In this document: positions 1-12,194 of the stretch, piece by piece
Numbering within the stretch: position 1 is the first letter of the stretch
Layout of the letters: every line of letters starts with the position of its first letter
From: Kuschelorhynchus macadamiae
Taxonomy: Eukaryota; Arthropoda; Insecta; Coleoptera; Curculionidae
Direction of reading: 5' to 3'
NCBI GenBank assembly: GCA_030620095.1
Contig: JAUTXW010002096.1
Coordinates: 1-64,000 of the forward strand
Length of the DNA stretch: 64,000 nt
Position numbers and translations under genes: made by a program
Notes under the pieces: model-generated
Database searches by the model: none
Told to the model about the DNA's origin: nothing
What the model saw: the letters and a program-made list of their open reading frames with translations, nothing else

Positions 1-254
1 TCCAGTACCTAGGTTTAGACCTCAGGAATCTTGAGCCTGACATTTACAATAAAATCTTTTTTAAATGAAGGATTAAATAAAAAAATTACAGAAAAAAATA
101 AAAGCCATTAAAAAAATACTGAAAAGTAAGTGTTTTTAAGTCAGTTTTATTTTTTACAGTTATTGACTACTACGCGGGAGAGCTTTGGATTCATAAGAAA
201 TATTTTTTTTTTTGTAAACTAGCGAAATGCTAAAAAAATTAATAATTTATTATA

Positions 255-1080
255 ATTAAAATTCCGGTTTTTTACTTCCCCCGTAAAAGAAAAGTATTGT
301 TATTGTGAAAAAATCACTCTCCCAGGTTTTTCACAGATCTTCCAGTTTTAGGGTTCTTAGATGGCAAAATACATATTACAAAAGGTTGGTACAAATCCAA
401 GATGGCGAAACAAAATGGCGGCTTAATAAAACATTTAAAAACATCCCTCAAAAAACTACTTGTACGAATGATTTCAAATCTTGTGCTAGAATTAAGTGTG
501 ATATAGAAGCGAACTGATAGAATTGTGGTACGAATTCAATATGGCGTCCCTATATGCCAAAAAATATGTTTTCTCCACGATGGTCTGTTTGTCTATCGAT
601 CTGTCTGTATATATATTTCGCGACATATCTAAAAAACTGCTTACCAGATTGACTTCAAATTTTGGTAAAAAATTAAGTCATATGAGGATCGACTGGTAAC
701 GTTTTGGTAAAACTGTAATTTGGCGCAACAAGAAAATGTTACTAAAAACTAATTATCAAATTTACCTTAAATTTTGCACAAAATGCAAGTGTTGGCAAAA
801 CAAAATCGCGGCCTAGTAAAATATTTATTTAATTGACTTCAGATTTTTGCACAATAATTAGATGTGATATAGGGACAAAGTGGTAAAATTGTGTACGAAT
901 TCAACATTACGGAACAAAATGGCGCCTCGAATGGCGCTCTAACAACTTACATATTTAATTTATTTTCTACTATGCTCAAAAATCAAGTTTGGCATAAATA
1001 CAAACTTGTTAAATATTTGTATTGATCGAATATGGTGACGAATCCAATATGGTGGAACAAAATGGCGCGCAATAAAAGTT
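255..1080 (+). repeat. Dispersed repeat with ATGGCG motifs, copy 1
   Basis: The segment starts near an ACTTCCC...AAAAGT foldback (about 271-295), continues through a TTGTGAAAAAATCACT-type stretch (about 303-318), then repeats short phrases such as AATATGGCG, AACAAAATGGCG and AAACTGCTTA every 60-150 bases. The same start and the same ATGGCG phrases recur at 52637-53700 on the plus strand, and the terminal block recurs inverted at about 24440-24520 and 54240-54330. No protein-like frame of any length is present. This is probably a non-autonomous transposable element family. The superfamily cannot be told from the sequence alone. Confidence 0.6.
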
Positions 1081-1953
1081 TTCGAAAAGACAGTCAATAT
1101 ATGCTACTATATAAATGGCTATGTGCGGAACTAAGTTGGGTCACACTTCTCTGTTCCCAATAAACGAAAAACATCATAACGCAGGAAATTCCGGGTAAAT
1201 AAAATTTACCGATTTTTGATTTTGTAATTTTAAAATTCTTATTTCACTGTGTATGCACTGTGACATATTTATTTTTTATTTTAAAATTTTACTTTATATT
1301 CATATTATATACCTGGTGTTTGTCATAACTGCAGATTAATCTTACTAAGAGGTCAAATTTCAATAATATGAAAATCTCATAAGCAAATATACCTAGTTAT
1401 CAGAGCTAATTCGGGCCACTTATTATTATATTAAGTCTTGAGTTTAAATTCGGAATTTGTTATAGTTTTCGTATTTAAACAGAAAATGGCTATTACATAC
1501 CCTCTCTATTCTCGCACTTTTAAAGACTATTTCAGAACTAGTTTCATTGGGAACAAGAAGGTCTAATTTCCTTTTTAGTACATATAGGAGCATCTATTAC
1601 GTCTATTATAAATAAAAAAATTTGTTTTCTTTTAGATTTTACTTCCTTTATTTAAAACGTTTGATGGCATTTTTTTCTTACATTTATTTCTAATATGTAC
1701 ATTATTTACTAACCAATAAAAAAAAGATCAACACATAGTTTAGTTTTTATTTTAATTATTAAGGCAAGTTCTCTAAAATTTAGTTTCAATTTGCGAATGA
1801 TCTTCTTCGAAATAAGAAACAAACTACGTAAAATGATAAAATAAAAATAATTTTTGCTAATAAAATTCGCCTAGGGAAAAAGATACGTATAGAATCTAAA
1901 ACGCAAATATAAGATCATCCCTCTCATACCCATGAAATATATACATGCATATG
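1081..1953. other. AT-rich stretch, no gene seen
   Basis: No sustained reading frame, RNA gene or recognisable repeat is visible. It forms the left flank of the piggyBac insertion. Confidence 0.6.
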
Positions 1954-2194
1954 TTAAGCGTTAACCGACATCATGAGGTCCCTGGGACTCAACAGACCAA
2001 ATACGTATGGTTTAATGTTTTTAACTACTTGACCAGTTTACTTACGCCGTACAGTACCATCCTATGGTGGGGTGACCTATTATCTTATCTGTCAAGAGCG
2101 CGTCGCTTACAGTTGTTCAAAAACAGTCGAACCGTCAACATTGTGTCCGAGGGACCGCACGACGTAGTTAGTGTAATTCTTTTTCGATATATCG

Positions 2195-3980
2195 ATGGCA
2201 TCGTCAAAACGTGTAAAAACTGTTTGGTACGGGGATCCAGACTTTGAAGAAACCCTTGAGACGTGGAATAATGAGGAAATAAGTGATTTTTCTGACGAGA
2301 ATGGACAAGACCACTCCGGTAATGAAGAAGTTATTGTTAGCAATCATGGTTCCGAAAGTGAATTTTCAGAAGGGAGCAATATTGATGATAATCAGTCTGA
2401 AAACAATCCTTCGACCGTCATTGATAATGGCAGTGACATTACCGGCTCTGACGATGAAAACCAGATCAATCAGCGAATTTACTACGGAAAGAACAGATAT
2501 AAATGGGAATCTTCTGAACCTACACGAAACGTAAGAACACCTGCATGCAATATCCTGAAACTGCCAACTATAAGAGGAGCTATGAAGCAGATAGAACCAT
2601 TAGCAGCATGGAAACTAATTTTTTCTTAAGACATTTTAGACATTATTGTGCACTATACCAATATAAAATTGGCAGAGTATCGTGAAAAAGAAGGTAATTT
2701 TGGTCGCACGGAATTCAGAGAGACAAACGTCGTTGAAGTCAATGGATTTTTGGGCCTCTTATTGTTGACATCAGTTTTCAAGTCAAGTAATGAGGATATT
2801 GAAGCCTTGTTTGCTACAGACGGTACTGGTAGAGAAATATTTAGAATTATATTTTCTCTGTATTATTGATGTGTCTAAGATGAGGGTTGAGCGTATAGAA
2901 CTAATCCTGCCACCGCAGTTTCACTTATTTTGAAAAAAATCAATCAAAATTCTCAAAGTTTCTATGTATTAGGAGCTTACACAACAGTAGGTGAAATGTT
3001 AGTGGGATTTAGGGGACGCTGTAAATTTAAGATGTATGGATATACATTACTCCTATTTTTCTGGTTTTGAGGGGATCCTCAAAACCAGAAAAATAGGGAA
3101 TTAAAATTCAATGTTTGGAAGACGTACGAATGCACTACATATATAATAATTATATTTATTGCGATAAGGGGATTGACGCACTGGAGAATATAACTGGTGA
3201 AGGAAAAAATCTCGCTATTCCTACTCAAGCAGTAGTTCGTTTATGTAAACCAATCTTTCATAGAGCTTGTGGATGTTTTACTTAAAAATAAACTGATCTA
3301 TGTTGGCACGGTTAAGAAAAACAAGAGAGAAATTCCTTAGAAATTCTTGCCATCCAACTCAAGAGCACTAAGATCTACATTATATGGCTTTACCAAAACT
3401 AAAACTTTGATCTCACGAGTCCCAAAGAAAGGTAAGGCAGTCCTACTAATTTCTTCGATGCATCATTCCAAAGAAGAGGAGAATGGTTTGCCAGAAATAA
3501 ACGTATTCTACAACAGTACAAAATCAGGCGTAGATACAGTTGATGAAAAATGTACGAAGTACTCATGTAGTCGATGAACACGACCCTGGCCAACGGCAAT
3601 TTTTTACAGAGTCGTTGATATGAGCGCCCTGAATGCTTACATTATTCATCAGTCCTGTGAAAACAGACAAACCTACACACGAATGCAATTTTTGAAGATT
3701 TTAGCTAAACAGCTATATGAGCCCCTTCTTAGAGAGAGAGCTAATAATCCGCACTTACCTAGAGAACTAAGGCTTAGCATTGAGAGAATATTGGGAATAC
3801 AAATTTCAGAAAACGTTGGTGATTCTGATACTTTACCCAGAGATGCTAGAAAAACCTGTAATATTTGTAATCCCAAACCGAAGAGAAAAACGTCCTATCT
3901 TTGCAAGAATTGCTAAAGACCTATTTGCTTGCACTATAGTAAAAAACTATGTGAAAATCTGTTTTGAGAAATTAGAATAA
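2195..3980 (+). pseudogene. piggyBac transposase pseudogene
   Basis: The intact start is ATG at 2195. The first open segment (2195-2629, 144 aa) is an acidic N-terminal region rich in D/E/S/N, followed by the family phrase YYGKNRYKW and a block ending in a stop at 2627. The frame resumes at 2648-2869 with the piggyBac N-terminal domain (IVHYTNIKLAEYR, NGFLGLLLLTSVFKSS). A degenerate catalytic-region piece with GFRGRCKFKMY lies around 3003-3035. The C-terminal part (3620-3916 and the next frame to 3980) carries a Cys-rich zinc-binding domain, CNIC then CKNC, matching the C-terminal domain of the family. Stops, frameshifts and a 46-bp palindrome interrupt it, so it cannot make an active enzyme. 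The intact transposase family runs near 580-600 aa and acts in the nucleus to cut and paste at TTAA. Confidence 0.85.
3052..3097. repeat. Perfect 21-bp palindrome inside piggyBac
   Basis: Arm 1 (3052-3072) begins CCTATTTTTCTGG and arm 2 (3077-3097) is its exact reverse complement. The 4-base spacer is GGAT. It lies in the transposase catalytic region, right after the GFRGRCKF block, and interrupts the frame. It looks like a local inverted duplication formed after the gene died. Confidence 0.9.
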
Positions 3981-4328
3981 ATGTAATAGACGCCCTATCG
4001 TTTCTTGCTTGTAAACATTTTTTTTTCAAAGAATGTATTTTTATAAGCCAGATTTAACAAAAAAAAGAACAGATTGTTCTTAAGTTAGAGTTATTTTTTT
4101 TTTGAAAAGGCAATATAATCCTATGTGCTTTTAATTTTATTTAACTAGTTTTAAGTTATTTTGCATTTGTTGTATTTGAGTTTATATACTAAAAAATATT
4201 ACCGAAAGTATATTTTAATCCCCCTAAATAAAAAAGAAAGTCAAAATCTGGTCCTACATACAACTATTTACGCTGTTTTACCCTGGAGTCCCAGGGACCG
4301 CGCAACGTCGCTTAAGGTTAAGGGTTAA

Positions 4329-5569
4329 GAAATAAAAATAAATATTTTAATAAAAGTATACTAAATATTAAGTTAATGACAGTTCACCTTTAGCACATGA
4401 ACACTGAATTATTATAGTAGTATTATATACCAAGACTGCTTAAATATTATTATTATGGTGTTATCTTATTTTTTAAACACACATTACAATAATTACAAAT
4501 GAAGTTCCGAAGGCTCGCGCTTGTTCGCGAAGAGAGTGTCACGAACCAGAATATTCCCTTGTTTATAACACTGAAAATTAGAATGTAATCATTTACTTAT
4601 TTTCAAATGACCAGTAAAAACAGACTTCATTTTTACCTGTTTTACCCACTTAACAGCAGAATCTCGAATTATCCAGAAATCAGTTTTTACATAATAGTTT
4701 TTGACAACTAATGACAAAAGAGTCGTTTTCAAAATCTTGTTCAGTTCGTTGGAAAGAGTAAAAACCCATGTTACTCCTTTTTACTCACTTAAGGGTGGAT
4801 TTTTAAATAATTTTGTTTTGAAAGAGATATGCCAAAGAATCGAGGGAAGGGGATATTGTAGAAAAAGGTAAGAAAGCAGTTGATCTCTATTGGTGAATAC
4901 CTCTGTAAAAAGTTATATATAGTATTGGTGAATACCTCTGTAAAAAGTTATGTAAAAGAAATATAAAAAAATTAATCTTAAAAATTTGACTTTAAAGTCG
5001 GCGTCAAACTAATTCTTCATTACTGCACGTCAAGACTGTATTGCGTGTCTTGAATCTAGTACCATGAGTATAATGTCTATTTGCTGTCTTTATTAGTTTG
5101 GCTCCGATTTTTAAAGGTTTGTTAGAAAATCAGCAATATACATTCTCAAAAAATAAAATTATTAACGAGGTTCCTTTCAAAGCCTCAACATCTACTAAGG
5201 AAAAACAAGAAGTTTGACATGTTACACCGATTTTTGCATAATTTTTTCTTGTTTATAGGCCTACCCTGTATAATGGACAAATAAATTATTTTGCATATTA
5301 AAAAATTGACGTGTTTCGCCGTTTTTTGGTTGGCGGAAATTTTGTTTACATATACACAGAAGCACACAATCGTACAGATATACAAATTTGTTCTAAAAAT
5401 ATATGTTTCGTATTCTAGGGACTCTAAAACTTCGATTAAACCCAACTTATATTTTTTAGAAAAAATGTTTGCGTCTTCAATACTTAATATATATGGCGTA
5501 CATAGTGTTTTATAAGTGTATAATAAATAACTCCTTTTTATTCGCTTAAGAGTGGAATTTTAAAAAAAT
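4329..5569. other. AT-rich non-coding stretch with a small tandem duplication
   Basis: No convincing gene. A 29-base phrase starting TATTGGTGAATACC occurs at 4888-4916 and again at 4923-4951 (35-bp offset). Lines near 4778-4805 and 5529-5560 both read CTCCTTTTTA followed by CNCTTAAG, suggesting two related fragments flanking this stretch. Confidence 0.5.
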
Positions 5570-8500
5570 ATCACCTAAAGTACCTTTTTTGAGCAATAAA
5601 AGAGGATCGCTGTTCCACCTGGTAGAAAATACTAACGATGGTTAGTACTTGTGCAAATTTTGACTGACCTACATTTATTTGTCTAGTACCTGGCAACTTT
5701 TTTGTAAAATTGTTAAAAAGTAAAGTACTTTTTTAAACATTGACAGAAGATTTGTGGTCCACCTGGCAGAAGTACTATCGATGGTGAGTACTTGTGCAAA
5801 TTTCGACTGACCTACAGCTATTTGTCTAGTACCTGGCTACTTTTTTGTAAAAATGTTAAGGAGTAAAGTATTTTTTTGAACACTTAGAGAGGATCGGTGG
5901 TCCACCTGGCAGAAAGTATTATCGAGGGTTAGCACAAATTTTGACTGATTTACAGCTATTTATCTAGTACCTGGCAACATTTTTGTAAAAATGTTCAAGA
6001 GTAAAGTACCTTTTTAAATATTGAGAGAGGATCGGTACTCCACCTGGCAGAAAGTACTATCGATGTAGTACTTGTGCAAATTTTGACTGACCTACAGCAA
6101 TTTGTCTAGTACCTGCCAACTTTTTTGTAAAAATGTTCAAGAGTAAAGTACCTTTTTAAACATTAACAACGGATTTGTGATCCACCTGGCAGAAAGTACT
6201 ATCGATGGTCAGTACTTGTGCTAGTTTTGACTGACCTACAGCTATTGGTCTAGTACCTGGCAACTTTTTTGTAAAAATGTTAAATAGAAAAGTACCTTTT
6301 TGAACATTGAAAGAGGATCGGTGGTCCACTTGGCAAAAAGTACTATTGATTGTTAGTACTTGTGCAAATTTTGACTGACCTACAGCTTTTTGTCTAGTAC
6401 CTGGCAACTTTATTGTAAAAATGTACAAGAGTAAAGTAACTTTTTAAACATTGACAGAGAAGTTGTGATCCACCTGGCTGAAAGTAGTATCGATGGTTAG
6501 TATTTGTGCAAATTTTGACTGACCTACAGCCTTTTGTCTAGTACCTGGCAACTTTTTTGTAAAAATGTTAAAGAGTAAAGTACTTTTTTAAACATTGACA
6601 GAGGATTTGTGGTCCATTTGGCAGAAAGTACTATCGATGGGTAGTACTTGTGCAAATTTTGACTGACCTACAGCTATTGGTTTGGCAACTTTTTTGTAAA
6701 AATGTTAAGGAGTAAAGTACCTTTTTGAACACTGAGAGAGAATCGGTGGTCTCCCTGGCAGAAAGTACTATCGATGGTTAGTACTTGTGCAAATTTTGAC
6801 TGACCTACAGACACTTGTCTAGTACCTGGCAACTTTTTTGTAAAAATGTTAAAGAGTAAAGTACCTTTTTAAACATTAACAAATGATTTGTGGTCCACCT
6901 GGCAAAAAGTACTATTAATGGTTAGTACCTGTGCAAACTTTGACTGACCTATAGCTATTTATCTAGTACCTGGCAATTTTTTGTAAAAATTTTAAAGAGT
7001 AAAGAACCTTTTTAAACGTTGACAGAGGATTTGTGGTCCACCCGGCAAAAAGTACTATCGATGGTTAGTACTTGTGCCAATTTTGACTGACCTACAGTTA
7101 TTTGTCTAGTACCTGGCAACTTTTTTGCAAAAATGTTAAAGAGTAAAGTACCTTTTTGAACATTGAGAGAGGATCGGTGATCCACCTGGCAGAAAGTACT
7201 ATCGATGGTTAGTACTTGTGCAAATTTTGACTGACCTACAGCTATTGGTCTAGTACCTGGCAACTTTTTTGTAAAAATGTTAAAGAGTAAAGTATCTTCT
7301 TAAATAATGACAGAGGATTTGTGGTCCACCTGACAGAAAGTACTATCGATGGTTAGTACTTGTGCAAATTTTGACTGACCTACAGATATTTGTCTAGTAC
7401 CTGGCAACTTTTTTGTAAAAATGTTAAAGAGTTAAGAACCTTTTTAAACATTGACAGAGGATTTGTGGCCCACCTGAGAGAAAGTACTATCGATGGTTAG
7501 TATTTGTGCAAATTTTGACTGACCTACAGATATTTGTCTTGTACCTGGCCACTTTTTGGAAAAATGTACAGGAGTAAAATACCCTTTTAAACATTGACAG
7601 AGGAGTTGTGGTCCAACTGGCAGAAAGTACTATCGATGGTTAGTACTTGTGCAAATTTTGACTGACCTACAGATATTTGTCTAGCACCTAGCAACTTTTT
7701 TGTAAAAATGTACAAGGGTAAAGTACATTTTTGAACATTGAGATAGGATCGGTGGTCCACCTGACAGAAAGTAATATCGATGATTAGTACTTGTGCTAAT
7801 TTTGACTAACCTACATTTATTTGTCCAGTACCTGGCAACTTTTTTGTAAAAATGTTAAAAAGTAAAGTACCTTTTTAAATACTGACAGAGGTTTTGTGGT
7901 CCACCTGGCAGAAAGTACTATCGATGGTTAGTACTTGTGCAAATTTTGACTGACCTACAGATATTTGTCTAGTACCTAGCAACTTTTTTGTAAAAATGTA
8001 CAAGAGTAAAGTACATTTTTGAACATTGAGAGAGGATCGGTGGTCCACCTGACAGAAAGTAATATCGATGATTAGTACTTGTGCTAATTTTGACTGACCT
8101 ACATTTATTTGTCTAGTACCTGGCAACTTTTTTGTAAAAATGTTAAAAAGTAAAGTACCTTTTTAAATATTGACAGAGGTTTTGTGATCCACCTGGCAGA
8201 AGTACTATCGATGGTTAGTACTTGTGCAATTTCGACTGACCTACAGCTATTTGTCTAGTTATTGGCAACTTTTTTGTAAAAATGTACAAGAATAAAGTAC
8301 CCTTTTAAACATTGACAGAAGAGTTGTGGTTCACCTGGCGGAAAGTACTATCGATGGTTAGTACTTGTGCAAATTTTGACTGACCTACAGCTTTTTGTCT
8401 AGTACCTGGCAATTTTTTTGTAAAAATGTACAAGAGTAAAGTACCTTTTTAAACATTGACAGAGGAGTTGTGGTTCACCCGCAAAAAGTACTATCGATGA

Positions 8501-11500
8501 TTAGTACTTGCGCAGATTTTGACTGACCTACAAATATTTGTCCAGTACCTGGCAACTATTTTTGTAAAAATGTTAAAGAGTAAAGTACCTCTTTGAACTT
8601 TAAGAGAGGATTGGTGGTCCACCTGGCAGAAAGTACTATCGATGGTTAGTATTTGTGCAAATTTTGACTGACCTACAGATATTTGTCTAGTACCTGGCAA
8701 CTTTTTTGTAAAAATGTACAGGAGTAAAATACCCTTTTAAACACTGACAGAGGAGTTGTGGTCCACCTGGCAGAAAGTACTATCGATAGTTAGTACTTGT
8801 GCAAATTTTGACTGACCTACAGCTTTTTGTCTAGTACCTGGCAACTTTTTTGTAAAAATGTTAAAGGGTAAAGTACCTTTTTAAACATTGACAGAGGATT
8901 TGTGATCCACCTGGCAGAAAGTACTTTCGATGGTTAGTACTTGTGCAAATTTTGACTGACCTACAAATATATGTCTAGTACCTGGCAATTTGTTTGTAAA
9001 AATGTACAAAAGTAAAGTACCTTTTTAAACATTGACAGAGGAGTTGTGGTTCATCTGGCAGAAAGTACTATCGATAGTTAGTACTTGTGCAGATTTTGAC
9101 TGACCTACAAATATTTGTCTAGTACCTGGCAACTGTTTTTGTAAAAATGTTAAAGAGTAAAGTACCTTTTTGAACTTTGAGAGAAGATTGGTGGTCCACC
9201 TGCCAGAAAGTACTATCGATGGTTAGTATTTGTGCAAATTTTGACTGACCTACAGATATTTGTCCAGTACCTGGCAACTTTTTTGTAAAAATGTACAGGA
9301 GTAAAATACCCTTTTAAACACTGACAGAGGAGTTGTGATCCACCTGGCAGAAAGTACTATCGATGGGTAGTACTTGTGCGAATTTTCACCGACCTGCAGA
9401 TATTTGTCTAGTACATGGCAACTTTTTTGTAAAAATGTTAAAAAGTAAAGTACCTTTTTAAACATTGGCAGAGGATTTGTGGTCCACCTGCCAGAAAGTA
9501 CTATCGATGGTTAGTATTTGTGCAAATTTTGACTGACCTACAGATATTTGTCTAGTACCTGGCAACTTTTTTGTAAAAATGTACAGGAGTAAAATACCCT
9601 TTTAAACACCGACAGAGGAGTTGTGGTCCACCTGGCAGAAAGTACTATCGATGGTTAGTACTTGTGCGAATTTTCACCGACCTGCAGATATTTGTCTAGT
9701 ACATGGCAACTTTTTTGTAAAAATGTTAAAAAGTAAACTACCTTTTTAAACATTGACAGATGATTTGTGGTCCACCTGCCAGAAAGTTCTATCGATGGTT
9801 AGTATTTGTGCAAATTTTGACAGACCTACAGATATTTGTCTAGTACCTGGCAACTTTTTTGTAAAAATGTATAGGAGTAAAATACCCTTTTAAACACCGA
9901 CAGAGGAGTTGTGGTTCACCTGGCAGAAAGTACTATCGATGGTTAGTACTTGTGCAAATTTTGACTGACCTACAGCTTTTTATCTGGTACCTGGCAACTT
10001 TTTTGTAAAACTGTTAAAGAATAAAGTACCTTTCTAAACATTGACAGAGGATTTGTGATCCACCTGGCAGAAAGTACTATCGATGGTTAGTACTTGTGCA
10101 AATTTTCACCGACCTGCAGATATTTGTCTAGTACATGGCAACTTTTTTGTAAAAATGTTAAAAAGTAAACTACCTTTTTAAACATTGACAGATGATTTGT
10201 GGTCCACCTGACAGAAAGTACTATCGATAGTTAGTACTTCTGCAAATTTTGACTGACCTGCAGATATTTGTCTAGTACATGGCAACTTTTTTGTAAAAAT
10301 GTTAAAAAGTAAACTACCTTTTTAAACATTGACAGATGATTTGTGGTCCACCTGACAGAAAGTACTATCGATAGTTAGTACTTCTGCAAATTTTGACTGA
10401 CCAACAGATATTTGTCTAGTACCTGGCAACTTTTTTGTAAAAATGTACAGGAGTAAAATACCCATTTAAACACCGACAGAGGAGTTGTGGTTCACCTGGC
10501 AGAAAGTACTATCGATGGTTAGTACTTGTGCAAATTTTGACTGACCTACAGCTTTTTGTCTAGTACCTGGCAACATTTTTGTAAAAATGTTAAAGATTAA
10601 AGTACCTTTTTAAACATTGACAGAGGATTTGTGATCCACCTGGCAGAAAGTACTATCGATGGTTAGTACTTGTGCAAATTTTCACCGACCTGCAGATATT
10701 TGTCTAGTACATGGCAACTTTTTTGTAAAAATGTTAAAAAGTAAACTACCTTTTTAAACATTGACAGATGATTTGTGGTCCACCTGACAGAAAGTACTAT
10801 CGATAGATAGTACTTCTGCAAATTTTGACTGACCTACAGATATTTGTCTAGTACCTGACAACTTTTTTGTAAAAATATTAAAAAGTAAAGTACCTTTTTG
10901 AACATTGAGAGTATCGGTGGTCCACCTGGCAGAAAGTACTATCGATGGTTAGTACTTGTGCAAATTTTGACTGACCTACATTCATTTGTCTAGTACCTGG
11001 CAAATTTTTTGTAAAAATGTACAAGAGTAAAGTACCTTTTTAAACATTGACAGAGGAGTTGTGGTTCACCTGGCAGAAAGTACTATCGATAGTTAGTACT
11101 TCTGCAAATTTTGACTGACCTACAGGTATTTGTTTAGTACCTGGCAACTTTTTTGTAAAAATGTTCAAGATATAAGTACCTTTTTGAACATTGAGAGGAT
11201 CGGTGGTCCACCTGGCAGAAAGTACTATCGATGGTTAGTACTTGTGCAAATTTTGACTGACCTACATTCATTTGTCTAGTACCTGGCAAATTTTTTCTAA
11301 AAATGTACAGGAATAAAGTATTTTTTTAAACGTTGACAGAGGATTTGTGGTCCACCTGGCAGAAAGTACTATCGATGCTTAGTACTTGTGCAAATTTTGA
11401 CTGACCTACAGCTTTTTGTCTAGTAACTGGCAACTTTTTTGTAAAAATGTTAAAGAGTAAAGTACCTTTTTAAACGTTGACAGAGGATTTGTAGTCCACC

Positions 11501-11597
11501 TAACGGAAAGTACTATCGATGGTTAGTACTTGTGCAACTTTTTTGTAAAAATGTTAAAAAGTAAACTACCTTTTTAATCATTGACAGATGATATCGG
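5570..11597. repeat. Tandem satellite array, 144-bp monomer, about 41 copies
   Basis: The marker ACTATCGATGG recurs at near-constant 144-base intervals (for example ATCGAT at 7201, 7345, 7489). Each monomer contains AAGTACTATCGATGGTTAG followed by TACTTGTGC, a dyad-like block where AAGTACTA faces TAGTACTT, then TTTTGACTGACC, TAGTACCTGGCAAC, TTTTTTGTAAAAATGT and a GTGGTCCACCTGGCAG joint. Copies differ by point changes and 1-3 base indels. Some monomers are shortened (near 6670 and 11530-11545). The middle-right part shows higher-order organisation. Because 144 is divisible by 3, minus-strand frames run across several monomers, but these peptides follow the repeat period and are not evidence of a gene. 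Related families are often pericentromeric or TE-borne satellites; which applies here is unknown. Confidence 0.95.
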
Positions 11598-12119
11598 GAT
11601 TGTAATATCAAAACCATTGTTTTTTTAAGAAATATTTTTATTAAACACACTTTTGTGGTTGATCGAACTCTATGTGTTTTACTTACCTTGGCAGTGACTC
11701 AACTGAACATATCGTTTTTGAGCCCTTAAGGATCTTCTGTACATCAAGGACCTTCTAGGTTAAGTTGCGATACAAACTAGTGGCGCCCAGGTCAATATAA
11801 TTGAGCCACTCACACGCCGACTGGCAGTCGCGAGCACAAATGTTGCAATCGCCGCATCCTTAAGAGGGTAGGTATTTAATTTTCAGGTTTTATGATAGTA
11901 GAATAAACTAAATACAACGTTTCAATCTTTATTGACTAAATTTTAGTTAATCGATTTAGGCAACAAGACGTAACATTGCTATGTGATGTATTTGAGCAAT
12001 TCTGTGATATGTGCTTAAATATATCTAAACTCAACCCTGCTCTTTACTATACTCTTCCAAGTTTATCGTTTGTTTGTATTTGCGCATGACCAAGGTAAAG
12101 TTGGAGCTCTTGACTGATA
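11598..12119. other. Spacer with a possible LTR-end/primer-binding-site remnant
   Basis: TGGCGCCCAGG at 11781-11791 resembles the start of a Ty3/gypsy primer binding site, preceded by about 180 bases that could be an LTR 3' end. No matching second LTR was found in the window. Nothing else is recognised here. Confidence 0.25.
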
Positions 12120-12194
12120 TCGATACAATCCACTTTTTTAAAAAAGGAATTAGCGGCGGTATAAGTCAGTGTTCGGATTGAAAACATATTACTA

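Larger units (their letters stand above)
1954..4328 (+). mobile_element. piggyBac-type DNA transposon, decayed
   Basis: Both edges carry TTAA (left 1954-1957, right 4325-4328, with further TTAA sites close by), the target of piggyBac transposases. The ends share an imperfect terminal inverted repeat with the core GGTCCCTGGGACTC (left about 1978-1991; right, inverted, about 4285-4298). The interior encodes a broken piggyBac transposase on the plus strand. The exact outer boundary at the right is uncertain because three TTAA sites lie within 20 bases. Length about 2.4 kb fits an autonomous ancestor. Confidence 0.85.

Noticed and set aside
305..517. 70-codon frame in the dispersed repeat
   Set aside because: Lies inside a repeated non-coding family and is not shared by the copy at 52637.
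5185..5515. Frames on both strands near 5.2-5.5 kb
   Set aside because: No family resemblance; overlapping on opposite strands in AT-rich DNA. Likely chance.
6156..9465. Minus-strand frames of 70-90 codons across the satellite
   Set aside because: They follow the 144-bp period in every copy, have no consistent start and no family resemblance. They are a by-product of a period divisible by three.
5570..11597. CRISPR array
   Set aside because: The whole 144-bp unit is conserved, with no short repeat plus unique spacer pattern, and the context is eukaryotic.
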